From assembly GCA_964343505.1 (NCBI GenBank), contig CAYFJU010000018.1, positions 1-46,416 of the forward strand: a stretch of DNA of 46,416 nucleotides. Reading direction: 5' to 3'. The notes beneath the pieces are model-generated. The model was not told where the DNA came from. It ran no database searches and saw nothing but the letters and a program-made list of their open reading frames with translations. This DNA comes from TCS55 sp964343505 (GTDB lineage Bacteria > Fidelibacterota > Marinisomatia > Marinisomatales > TCS55). Below, piece by piece: positions 25,501 to 33,656 of the stretch. The translations under genes were made by a program, and so were the position numbers. Position 1 is the stretch's first letter. Every line of letters begins with the position of its first letter.

Positions 25501-28500
25501 ATGAGGAAAGAACAAGTATATCCGCTCGTAGACCAGGAAGTATTCCACGATGCATGTGGAACAGGGTTTATTGTGGCCCTTTCAGGTAAACCGGAAAACC
25601 GCGTCCTTCCTCTAGCGCTCAAAGCACTGCATCGTCTTTCCCACCGCGGGGCCATTTCAGCTGACAATGAAACGGGTGACGGGGCCGGTATCCTGACCGA
25701 TATTCCAAAACCATTTTTCCGGGAAGTGCTCAGGACTGAACTCAATGTAAAACTGCCCTTTCGGACTACCTTTGGTGTGGGGATGGTTTTTACATCCCGC
25801 CGCGAATTTCCTTGGCTTGAAAAAACGGTTCGCACCGCCGCCGCCGAATGTGGATTTGACACCCTTGCTGTTCGGGAGGTACCGGTCAATCAGAATGCCC
25901 TCGGTTTAACCGCGCGAAAATCACAGCCGTTTATTGTTCAGTTCTTCTTCACTGTCGCGGTGAAAGAATCGCGTCCGATGGAAGCCCGCCTGTACTTGTT
26001 GAGAAAAACGATTGAAAAAGAGATCCGCTTAAAAAAGAAAAAATCATATATTTGCTCCCTTTCTTCTGAAACGATTGTCTATAAGGGGCTAATGACTTCC
26101 ACCCAATTGGATTGCTATTATTCAGACCTGACCCATAAAAAATATATTGTGAAGCTGGCCCTTTTCCACGAGCGCTTTTCTACCAACACCCAATCAACCT
26201 GGGCCATGGCGCAGCCCTTTCGGATGCTGGCCCACAATGGTGAAATCAATACTATTAAAGGTAACCGGCTGTGGATGCACGCCCGGGAAAAAGTAATCCA
26301 ATCCCGATTCTGGAAACAAGATATTGAAACGCTTAAACCGATTGTGAGCAAGCGCGGTAGTGATTCGGCCAGCATGGATAATATTTTGGAATTTCTGACC
26401 AAAAGCGGCCGCAGTATTTTCAGAAATATTATGATGCTGGTGCCCGACCCCTATGAATACACCAAATCCATGCCGGCGGCATTAAAGAATTTTTTTATTT
26501 ATCACGAAAACTTTATGGAGCCCTGGGACGGCCCGGCCGCCCTGGTATTTACCGATGGAGAGTATGTGGCGGCCAAAATGGATCGTAACGGCCTGCGTCC
26601 CCTGCGCTACACGGTTACGAAGGATGGCTTGGTCATTATGGCTTCTGAGGCAGGCGTTGTTGATGTTGAAGATAAAAATCTGCTTCTGCACCATCACATG
26701 ACTTCCGGTGAAATATTCGCTGTCTCACTTAAGGGGAAAGGCATCATTTTGAATGATGCGATTAAGCGTGACACCGCCGGAGAAAGGCCATATTCAAAAT
26801 CGTTGAAAAAACACATGTCCTCGATCAAGAGAAAAAGTGTGCAGGAAGAGTTTGGCATTTATGGCTTACCTGAGGATGGCTTTGACCAACGGCTTCGTAT
26901 CGCTTTTGGCTGGTCATCAGAGGATTTAACGCGCTATTTGATTCCCATGGCAACCAGCGGCCGTGAACCATTGGGTTCCATGGGAGATGACACACCGCCG
27001 GCAGTGATCTCACAACAGGATCGCCGCTTTTACGATTTTTTAAAACAAAGCTTCGCCCAGGTAACCAATCCGCCCATTGATTCAATCCGGGAGCGCGGCG
27101 TTATGGCCCTGTTTAAATATTTGGGCTCAGAAAATAATCTGTTGGATGAAAATCCGACCTTTGGTGACGCCCTCCGAATCGAGAGCCCCATTTTATCGCC
27201 TTTGGAAGTATTAGAGCTTTTTCATCGTAAGAAGGATTATCCCAATCAGAAAATATCGACCCATATTGCCTTAGGTCAAGATGTGGACAACCGTTTATCA
27301 GCGATAAAAAAGAAGGCCAAGTCAGCTGTTGAAAAAGGTGCAAAAATCATATTTTTAACTGATGAAAATTTAACCAAAGGGAAATTGCCCCTGCCCATGC
27401 CGCTGGTTGTTTCGTCCATTCACCACTACTTGGTGAAACATAAAATGCGCGCCCAAGTATCATTGATTCCTCTCTCCGGTGATGTGGTAGAAGATCATCA
27501 TGTGGCTGTCCTGATTGGACTGGGCGCCAGTGCTGTTTATCCCTATATGGCCTATGAACTGATTCGCGAACATTTTGCTGATGATGAAAGCTGGGCTGAA
27601 AAAATGGGGAATTATCGCTACGCGCTTGAAAAGGGATTGCTGAAGATTATGGGGAAAATGGGTATTTCCACTTTAAGCAGTTACCACGGCAGTATGCTGT
27701 TTCATGCCTTTGGGTTGGATCATGAGTTTTTGAAAAAATATTTTCCATCGATTCAAAGTAGGATTGGCGGAATTGATTCAAGCCAGATTTATCAAATTCT
27801 CCTCAAACGCCACGATGCCGCTTTTGAAACGGAAGAACCAGAATTTATTGAAAAGGGATATTTCCGTTTCCGCCGTAATGGTGAAAAGCATGGTTTTGCC
27901 CCAGCGTATTTTAAACCCATTCGCCAGCAGGCCCACAATAAGGATGTTAAGCCGGCGGAATCAAACGATTTTATATACTTGCGGGATTTAATGACGATCA
28001 AAAGTCACCGCAATTCGATTCATACCGACCAGGTGGAAACCCCGAATAAAATTTTAAAACGGTTTGGGTCAGGCGCCATTTCATTTGGCGCAATTTCGGA
28101 AGAATCCCACCGTGTTTTGGCCCGGGGGATGGCGATATCCGGCGCCCGCAGTAATACGGGTGAAGGGGGTGAAATGGAAGATCGGTATAGCCGCACCAAC
28201 CCGGATCGGGATGTGAATTCCTACATCAAACAGGTGGCCAGCGGTCGCTTCGGGGTCACCGTTGATTATTTGGCCGCTGCCCGGGAAATCCAGATTAAAA
28301 TGGCCCAGGGCGCGAAGCCCGGTGAAGGCGGTCAGTTGCCGGGTCATAAAGTTTCTGCTCAAATTGCCCAAGCGCGATCTGCGACTCCTGGCGTCCCCCT
28401 CATATCGCCGCCCCCCCATCATGATATTTATAGCATTGAAGACATTAAGCAGCTTATTCACGATCTTAAGGTCGTGAATCCCCGCGCGAAAGTTTCAGTA

Positions 28501-29973
28501 AAACTGGTGGCGCAGCCCGGTGTGGGAACGGTGGCTTCCGGTGTCGCAAAGGCCGGCGCGGATATTATTCTGATTTCCGGTGGTGATGGGGGAACCGGCG
28601 CCAGTCCTTTGGGTTCCTTGAAACATACCGGTTTGCCTTGGGAACTGGGGCTGGCAGAGACGCACCAGGCATTAGTGGCGAACGGACTACGAGAACAGGT
28701 CATCCTCAGGGTTGATGGTGGATTAAGAAATGCCAGGGATATTGTAATTGCCACAATTTTGGGTGCGGAAGAACATGATTTTGGTACATCGGCATTAGTC
28801 GCTTTGGGTTGTGTAATGGCGCGCCAGTGCCATCTGAATACGTGCCCAGCCGGTATTGCCACCCAGGATGAACATTTTATTAAGAAGTTTCGCGGAAAAC
28901 CTGAAGATGTAAAATATTATTTGGAAGCTATTGCAGAATCAGTCCGAAATAAAATAGCTGATATGGGTTTCCAGAAATTATACGATTTGATCGGCCGGAC
29001 TGATTTATTGGCCATCAACAGCCAAGCCCAAGCCACAATTAAAGACAAGGGATTGGACCTCACAGCTATTCTAAACCCGGAAGCAAAAAGAGGGCTGCCG
29101 CTGGCCAGTTCCATGAAGGTCAGGCTGCAGGGCATTCGTCAGGATGACAGTTTAGATGATGAAATATTGAATGAAGTACGGCCCGCTATTATGACCCATG
29201 GACACGCGGTTGTTATCAAAATTGTGAATAATACCATGCGTTCAATTGGTACGCGCATTTCGGGTGAAATCGCATTCCTTTACGGGAAGGGGAATTTTAA
29301 TGGAAATATTCAAGTTCGCATGGGCGGGGCGGCTGGACAGAGTTTTGGCGCCTATTTAACCGATGGGGTTGAATTGCGGCTTAAAGGTGTCGCTAATGAT
29401 TATGTCGGCAAGGGCCTCACTGGTGGATTGATTTCGGTCCGGATGCCGCGATCGGTCCGCCGCAGAAAAGGTGAACATACCATTATTGGGAATGTCGGGC
29501 TGTATGGTGCAACCGGCGGCCATTTATTCGTGGCCGGCCGGGGCGGCGAACGGTTTGCGGTAAGAAACAGCGGTGCGGCAGCCGTGATTGAAGGTATTGG
29601 CAACCATGGCTGTGAATATATGACGCGGGGCGCCGTGGTTGTGCTCGGTGAAGTCGGCGCCAATTTTGGCGCTGGTATGACCGGCGGACAGGCTTTCGTT
29701 TATACGCCCAATAAATCCATCTCTAAAAATCTTAATTCGGAATATGTGCGGGAAGGTGATTTAACTGAAAGTGATACCAATTTGGTTTATCGCCTGTTGC
29801 GGAATCATGAGTTTCATACCGGATCCGTTATCGCCAAGCGTATCATGGCCGATTGGAGTACGCACCAAACCTATTTCCGCCGGATCACACCAATTGCTTT
29901 GGAGATTGTAGATTTCCAAAATATATACGATATGCAAGTCGCCGACAGGATGGGCGTTATGTTGAATGAATAG
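25501..29973 (+). CDS. gltB: Glutamate synthase large subunit (NADPH-type GOGAT alpha)
   Basis: Start ATG 25501 is chosen because an in-frame TTG at 25471 lies in the T-run of the leader hairpin. The 1490-residue protein has an 18-residue propeptide ending HDA, then catalytic Cys19 (CGTGFIVAL), the class II amidotransferase domain (HERFSTNTQSTW, LAHNGEINTIKGNR), the central domain, and the FMN synthase domain (GEGGEMEDRYSRTNPDRD, QVASGRFGVT, AQGAKPGEGGQLPGHKVS, GGDGGTGASPLGS). The 3Fe-4S ligands C-x5-C-x4-C lie in GCVMARQCHLNTCPAGIATQ. The C-terminal GXGXG beta-helix follows. It lacks the roughly 25-residue loop of ferredoxin-GOGAT, so it should need GltD, but no gltD is adjacent. Confidence 0.96.
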   Translation: MRKEQVYPLVDQEVFHDACGTGFIVALSGKPENRVLPLALKALHRLSHRGAISADNETGDGAGILTDIPKPFFREVLRTELNVKLPFRTTFGVGMVFTSRREFPWLEKTVRTAAAECGFDTLAVREVPVNQNALGLTARKSQPFIVQFFFTVAVKESRPMEARLYLLRKTIEKEIRLKKKKSYICSLSSETIVYKGLMTSTQLDCYYSDLTHKKYIVKLALFHERFSTNTQSTWAMAQPFRMLAHNGEINTIKGNRLWMHAREKVIQSRFWKQDIETLKPIVSKRGSDSASMDNILEFLTKSGRSIFRNIMMLVPDPYEYTKSMPAALKNFFIYHENFMEPWDGPAALVFTDGEYVAAKMDRNGLRPLRYTVTKDGLVIMASEAGVVDVEDKNLLLHHHMTSGEIFAVSLKGKGIILNDAIKRDTAGERPYSKSLKKHMSSIKRKSVQEEFGIYGLPEDGFDQRLRIAFGWSSEDLTRYLIPMATSGREPLGSMGDDTPPAVISQQDRRFYDFLKQSFAQVTNPPIDSIRERGVMALFKYLGSENNLLDENPTFGDALRIESPILSPLEVLELFHRKKDYPNQKISTHIALGQDVDNRLSAIKKKAKSAVEKGAKIIFLTDENLTKGKLPLPMPLVVSSIHHYLVKHKMRAQVSLIPLSGDVVEDHHVAVLIGLGASAVYPYMAYELIREHFADDESWAEKMGNYRYALEKGLLKIMGKMGISTLSSYHGSMLFHAFGLDHEFLKKYFPSIQSRIGGIDSSQIYQILLKRHDAAFETEEPEFIEKGYFRFRRNGEKHGFAPAYFKPIRQQAHNKDVKPAESNDFIYLRDLMTIKSHRNSIHTDQVETPNKILKRFGSGAISFGAISEESHRVLARGMAISGARSNTGEGGEMEDRYSRTNPDRDVNSYIKQVASGRFGVTVDYLAAAREIQIKMAQGAKPGEGGQLPGHKVSAQIAQARSATPGVPLISPPPHHDIYSIEDIKQLIHDLKVVNPRAKVSVKLVAQPGVGTVASGVAKAGADIILISGGDGGTGASPLGSLKHTGLPWELGLAETHQALVANGLREQVILRVDGGLRNARDIVIATILGAEEHDFGTSALVALGCVMARQCHLNTCPAGIATQDEHFIKKFRGKPEDVKYYLEAIAESVRNKIADMGFQKLYDLIGRTDLLAINSQAQATIKDKGLDLTAILNPEAKRGLPLASSMKVRLQGIRQDDSLDDEILNEVRPAIMTHGHAVVIKIVNNTMRSIGTRISGEIAFLYGKGNFNGNIQVRMGGAAGQSFGAYLTDGVELRLKGVANDYVGKGLTGGLISVRMPRSVRRRKGEHTIIGNVGLYGATGGHLFVAGRGGERFAVRNSGAAAVIEGIGNHGCEYMTRGAVVVLGEVGANFGAGMTGGQAFVYTPNKSISKNLNSEYVREGDLTESDTNLVYRLLRNHEFHTGSVIAKRIMADWSTHQTYFRRITPIALEIVDFQNIYDMQVADRMGVMLNE

Positions 29974-30052
29974 GTACTGCCGCCTTAAAGTATAAGGTGG
30001 TAACTTGGTAATACATTAAATATTTATGCTATTTATAATATTTTATTAAATT

Positions 30053-30074
30053 ATTATTGCCTCATTGCAATAAT
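30053..30074. other. Inverted repeat in the gltB-porin gap
   Basis: ATTATTGC and GCAATAAT form a perfect 8-bp stem around a 6-nt loop, followed by TGTTTT. A second hairpin (CCGCCTTA/TAAGGTGG, about 29981-30001) follows gltB. Together they could end the gltB message in this 182-nt gap. A looser dyad ATGGA-N6-TCCAT lies at 30111-30126, before the porin gene. Confidence 0.4.
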
Positions 30075-30155
30075 TGTTTTAATCTCATGGTGTGATAACC
30101 TTAAATAATAATGGATATATGTCCATTAGTTTAAAATAGTAAAGGAGAAAACATC

Positions 30156-30773
30156 ATGAAGAAAACAATATTAACAACAATAACAACTGTGCTTTTTTCA
30201 TCTTTGGGTTACGGCCAATCCAGTATTGGGTTAGACGTGTATAACCGGTACGTATGGCGCGGGACTGATTTTGGCAACGCCGCCGCACTCCAGCCTTATC
30301 TTGAATTTACAAAAGGCAAATTCACTTTGGGCGCTTGGAGCTCTTGGGCAGTGAATAGTGGCAGTGCTAACGAAAATGATATCTATGTATCGGCAAATCT
30401 GGGATCATTTTCTTTAACTGTTACCGATTACTTTTTCCCCACCTATTCCGGTGAGGATAAGCTTTTTGATTATTCTGAAAAATCGGGCTCCCATTTTGTA
30501 GAGGCCAGTTTAGGCACATCCTTAGGGCCAGTCGGACTTACTGCCGGGTATTTTTTCATCGATCCGGATAAATCAACCTATCTTGAAGCCAGTTATGGCC
30601 CAATTACCATCGGCGCCGGTAACGGGATGTATACCCTTGAAGAAGAAGGAGAAAAAGACTCATTCCAGGTCGTGAATGTTGGTTTAACCGCCAGCCGGGA
30701 CCAGTTCACCGCAACCTATGTAATTAACCCGCAGCAGGAAACGTCTTTCCTGGTTTTCGGTGTTAGCTTTTAA
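30156..30773 (+). CDS. TorF-family putative outer-membrane porin
   Basis: A 205-residue protein with a signal peptide (MKKTILTT... cleavage near GYGQ) and beta-barrel strands. The mature start SIGLDVYNRYVWRGTDFGN matches the 'Y-x-x-RG-x-s/d' opening of the TorF (Gcw_chp) family, and the C terminus FLVFGVSF ends in Phe as outer-membrane proteins do. AAAGGAG precedes the start. It lies 17 nt before amtB, an arrangement known for this family in other bacteria. It probably gives ammonium or another small nitrogen solute a route through the outer membrane; that is inference. Confidence 0.8.
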   Translation: MKKTILTTITTVLFSSLGYGQSSIGLDVYNRYVWRGTDFGNAAALQPYLEFTKGKFTLGAWSSWAVNSGSANENDIYVSANLGSFSLTVTDYFFPTYSGEDKLFDYSEKSGSHFVEASLGTSLGPVGLTAGYFFIDPDKSTYLEASYGPITIGAGNGMYTLEEEGEKDSFQVVNVGLTASRDQFTATYVINPQQETSFLVFGVSF

Positions 30774-30790
30774 TCGATGGAGTTTAGGTA

Positions 30791-32083
30791 ATGAAAAATA
30801 AAATACTTTGGTGCAGCTTTTTTTGCATGGGGTCATTCCTCATGGCGCAAGATAGCTTGTCTCTCGACATGAATGCTTATGCCATCGATAACTTCTTTCT
30901 GTTCATCTGTGCCGTACTTGTGCTGTTTATGCAGGCTGGCTTTGCCATGTTGGAAGCTGGTTTAAACAGTGCAAAAAACACGGTGAACATTCTCTTTAAA
31001 AACATAATGGACCTGAGTGCCGGTGCGCTGCTTTACTACATCGTTGGCTATGGTCTTATGTATCCTGGTGATGGTAATGGCTGGCTTGCATTTGCTGGAT
31101 TGGGTGTGAGTGAAGCTGGTGTAGATCCTGCACCAGGCGCACTCCATCCCCAGGTGGATTGGCTCTTTCAAGTTGCTTTTGCAGCAACAGCTGCGACAAT
31201 CGTATCAGGTGCGGTTGCTGGGCGATTAAAGTTTGCTGCCTACCTAATTTACTCCGTAATTCTTACAGGATTAATCTATCCCATAAGCGGTTATTGGAAA
31301 TGGGGCGGCGGTTGGCTTGACCAACTTGGATTTTATGATTTTGCCGGCTCGCTGGTCGTTCATGCCGTGGGCGGTTTTGCCGGCCTGGCCGGCACCATTG
31401 TATTGGGACCCCGAATCGGACGTTTTGGGCAAAATGGTCATTCGAAAGTAATTCCAGGATCAAACCTTGCGATATCTGCCTTGGGTGTTTTAATCCTTTG
31501 GGTTGGGTGGTATGGCTTTAACCCGGGGAGTCAATTGGCTATAAGCGGCGCTGCTAATACTGATGCGGTTATGCTTATTGCCGCTAACACGACTTTAGCG
31601 GCTGCGAGCGGAGCCGTGGCTGCCATGTTGCTGGCGTGGTCACTCTATAAGAAACCAGACTTAACAATGGCCCTTAACGGCGCTTTGGCAGGACTTGTGG
31701 GAATCACGGCTAACTGTGATTCAGTATCAAATATGGAAGCAATTATCATCGGTTTAGTCGCCGGGTTTTTGGTTGTTTCGGGTATTATACTCCTGAATAA
31801 ATTAAAAATTGATGATCCTGTGGGCGCTTGGCCGGTCCATGGTCTATGTGGTATTTGGGGCGGTATAGCTACAGGTTTATTCGGTGGACATCCTTTAGTC
31901 GCGCAAATCATCGGATCCATTGTTATTCCCGCATGGGCATTCATAACCATGTTTGTTCTTTTTTCGATTTTGAAATCTGTCGATTTACTTCGGGTTTCTG
32001 AAGAAGAAGAGCTGATTGGTATGGATATCAGCGAACATAAGGAAGAAGCATATGCCGGATTCCAAATTTTTACTGTGGAATAG
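30791..32083 (+). CDS. amtB: Ammonium transporter
   Basis: This 430-residue Amt/Rh channel has an N-terminal signal-like helix (cleavage near FLMAQ) and eleven membrane helices. Diagnostic sites: QAGFAMLEAGLNSAKNTVNI after TM1, FAGSLVVHAVGG with the first pore His, WYGFNPGS, and DDPVGAWPVHGLCGIWGG with the second pore His. The cytoplasmic tail is about 35 residues. The P-II gene starts 9 nt after its stop, the usual amtB-glnK pairing for channel gating. It is co-transcribed with the porin upstream. Confidence 0.96.
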   Translation: MKNKILWCSFFCMGSFLMAQDSLSLDMNAYAIDNFFLFICAVLVLFMQAGFAMLEAGLNSAKNTVNILFKNIMDLSAGALLYYIVGYGLMYPGDGNGWLAFAGLGVSEAGVDPAPGALHPQVDWLFQVAFAATAATIVSGAVAGRLKFAAYLIYSVILTGLIYPISGYWKWGGGWLDQLGFYDFAGSLVVHAVGGFAGLAGTIVLGPRIGRFGQNGHSKVIPGSNLAISALGVLILWVGWYGFNPGSQLAISGAANTDAVMLIAANTTLAAASGAVAAMLLAWSLYKKPDLTMALNGALAGLVGITANCDSVSNMEAIIIGLVAGFLVVSGIILLNKLKIDDPVGAWPVHGLCGIWGGIATGLFGGHPLVAQIIGSIVIPAWAFITMFVLFSILKSVDLLRVSEEEELIGMDISEHKEEAYAGFQIFTVE

Positions 32084-32092
32084 GAGAAAAAA

Positions 32093-32437
32093 ATGAAACT
32101 AATTATTTCAATCATTCAACCGGAAGAATTACCTGCAATTAAAGAGGAGCTTCTTAAACACAAAATTTACAAATTCACGATTACGAATGCGAAGGGGCAG
32201 GGTAAAGAAATACCGGTCCAGGAAGTATACCGAGGCATTTCGCATGAAATAACCCTGCTGAATAAAGTAAGATTGGAAATCGCGGTGAACGATGAATACG
32301 TAGATGCCGTTATCGAAGCCATTACAACTGTGGCAAAACGAGATGGCGATAAAGGTCGCGGAAAGATTTTTATCATTCCCATTGAAGAATGTATCCGCAT
32401 CCGAACGGGTGAAAAAGGTTCGGAAGCTATAGGGTAA
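32093..32437 (+). CDS. P-II family nitrogen regulator with divergent T-loop
   Basis: A 114-residue P-II protein that aligns without gaps to E. coli GlnB through residue 62. AGGAG at 32082-32086 supports ATG 32093. K34-G35-x-G37, Y46-R47-G48, Lys58, the B-loop DKGRGKIF and the C-terminal IRIRTGE are kept. The T-loop differs: Gln39, a 2-oxoglutarate/Mg-ATP ligand, is Glu; residues 40-43 read IPVQ; and Tyr51, the uridylylation site, is His. It should therefore not be controlled by GlnD at the usual site. Its position after amtB predicts blocking of the ammonium channel. Confidence 0.92.
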   Translation: MKLIISIIQPEELPAIKEELLKHKIYKFTITNAKGQGKEIPVQEVYRGISHEITLLNKVRLEIAVNDEYVDAVIEAITTVAKRDGDKGRGKIFIIPIEECIRIRTGEKGSEAIG

Positions 32438-32439
32438 AA

Positions 32440-32509
32440 TTGTATATTGCGCCTTGTATTTCCTTGTATAAACATCGATTTACTTTAAAATAATAGGAAA
32501 TACAGGCGC
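32440..32509 (+). promoter_or_regulatory. Long inverted repeat and TTGTAT repeats before glnA
   Basis: GCGCCTTGTATTTCCT (32449-32464) pairs with AGGAAATACAGGCGC (32495-32509), 15 bp with one bulged T and a 30-nt loop. Three TTGTAT copies begin at 32440, 32454 and 32464. The element fills the P-II/glnA gap, and glnA starts 37 nt later. It may be an RNA structure separating P-II from glnA expression, or tandem operator sites. No T-run follows. Confidence 0.5.
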
Positions 32510-32546
32510 GTTACATTAATAATTAATAAACGATTAGAGGAGAAAA

Positions 32547-33557
32547 ATGGGATTAATTAAAGCTGAATACATCTGGATTGATGGACATAAGCCGACAGCT
32601 AAACTGCGGTCTAAAACAAAAGTGTTTGAAGGGCCGGTTAACAATTTAGAGGATATTCCTGAATGGGGGTTTGACGGATCAAGCACCATGCAGGCTGACG
32701 GAAGCAATAGTGACTGTATGTTAAAACCGGTCTGTTTTGTTCAGGATCCAATTCGTGGCGGGGATAATATTTTAGTCATGAATGAAGTCCTGAATGCGGA
32801 TGGATCTGTTCATGAATCCAATACACGTGCAAAGTTGGCGAAAATTGCGGAAAAATTTAAAGATGAAGATCCCTGGTTTGGGATTGAACAGGAATATACA
32901 TTTTTTCAAGGGCGTACGCCTTTAGGCTGGCCCGATGGCGGCTATCCGGCGCCTCAAGGCCCTTTTTATTGTGGTGTTGGTGCCGATGAAGTTTTCGGCC
33001 GAGATATTGTTGAAGACCACATGGAAGCCTGCATGGAAGCGGGGATTAGCATTTCCGGTGTGAATGCGGAAGTGATGCCCGGCCAATGGGAATTTCAGGT
33101 GGGCCCCCTGGGCGCCTTAGCTGTCGCTGACCAGCTTTGGCTGTCGCGCTGGATTCTTTACCGAATTGCAGAAGATTATGGCGTAAATGCCACGCTTCAT
33201 CCCAAACCGGTAGCTGGAGATTGGAACGGCGCAGGTGCCCATACAAACTTCAGTACAAAATCCATGCGTGAAAATGGCGGATTAGAGGTTATTGAAAATG
33301 CCTGTGAAAATCTGGGTAAAAGACATGAAGAACATATTGCTGTTTATGGTGCACATAATGAAGAACGCTTAACTGGCCTTCATGAAACCTGCTCTATCCA
33401 TGAGTTTCGCTATGCCGTAAGCGATCGAGGCGCTTCCATACGGATTCCCATGGCCACTGCTAAGCTCGGTCACGGTTATTTGGAAGACCGTCGTCCGTCT
33501 GCCAACATGGACCCCTATCAGGTTTGTGCCGCGTTAATCGAAACTTGTTGCTCCTAG
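32547..33557 (+). CDS. glnA: Glutamine synthetase, type II (eukaryotic-like)
   Basis: It joins ammonia to glutamate. The 336-residue length and sequence are those of GSII (about 330-370) and not the 450-470-residue GSI: AEYIWIDG at the start, EWGFDGSSTMQADGSNSD, FGIEQEYTFF with metal Glu, NAEVMPGQWEFQVGP, AGDWNGAGAHTNFSTK, and the C-terminal DRRPSANMDPYQV. GSII lacks the adenylylation site of GSI, which agrees with a P-II that has lost Tyr51. GAGGAG precedes ATG 32547. It ends the nitrogen block and is followed by a strong terminator. GSII occurs in eukaryotes and some bacteria, including FCB lineages. Confidence 0.94.
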   Translation: MGLIKAEYIWIDGHKPTAKLRSKTKVFEGPVNNLEDIPEWGFDGSSTMQADGSNSDCMLKPVCFVQDPIRGGDNILVMNEVLNADGSVHESNTRAKLAKIAEKFKDEDPWFGIEQEYTFFQGRTPLGWPDGGYPAPQGPFYCGVGADEVFGRDIVEDHMEACMEAGISISGVNAEVMPGQWEFQVGPLGALAVADQLWLSRWILYRIAEDYGVNATLHPKPVAGDWNGAGAHTNFSTKSMRENGGLEVIENACENLGKRHEEHIAVYGAHNEERLTGLHETCSIHEFRYAVSDRGASIRIPMATAKLGHGYLEDRRPSANMDPYQVCAALIETCCS

Positions 33558-33584
33558 CGCAACTTGCCACAAGATGAGTGATAG

Positions 33585-33616
33585 AGAAGGCCCCGAATTG
33601 GGGCCTTCTTTTTTTT
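33585..33616 (+). terminator. Rho-independent terminator after glnA
   Basis: A perfect 10-bp stem AGAAGGCCCC/GGGGCCTTCT (33585-33594 with 33600-33609), 5-nt loop and T7 tail. It ends the porin-amtB-P-II-glnA unit. Confidence 0.95.
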
Positions 33617-33656
33617 GGGTAATTCCGTAAACTCCCGTCGGATAAGTATCCTTGAA

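Noticed and set aside
25501..29973. Ferredoxin-dependent glutamate synthase
   Set aside because: The additional loop seen in ferredoxin-GOGAT between the GEGGE motif and QVASGRFGVT is missing.
29974..32546. Sigma-54 promoters upstream of the porin and glnA
   Set aside because: I looked for GG-N10-GC in the two gaps and found no acceptable match.
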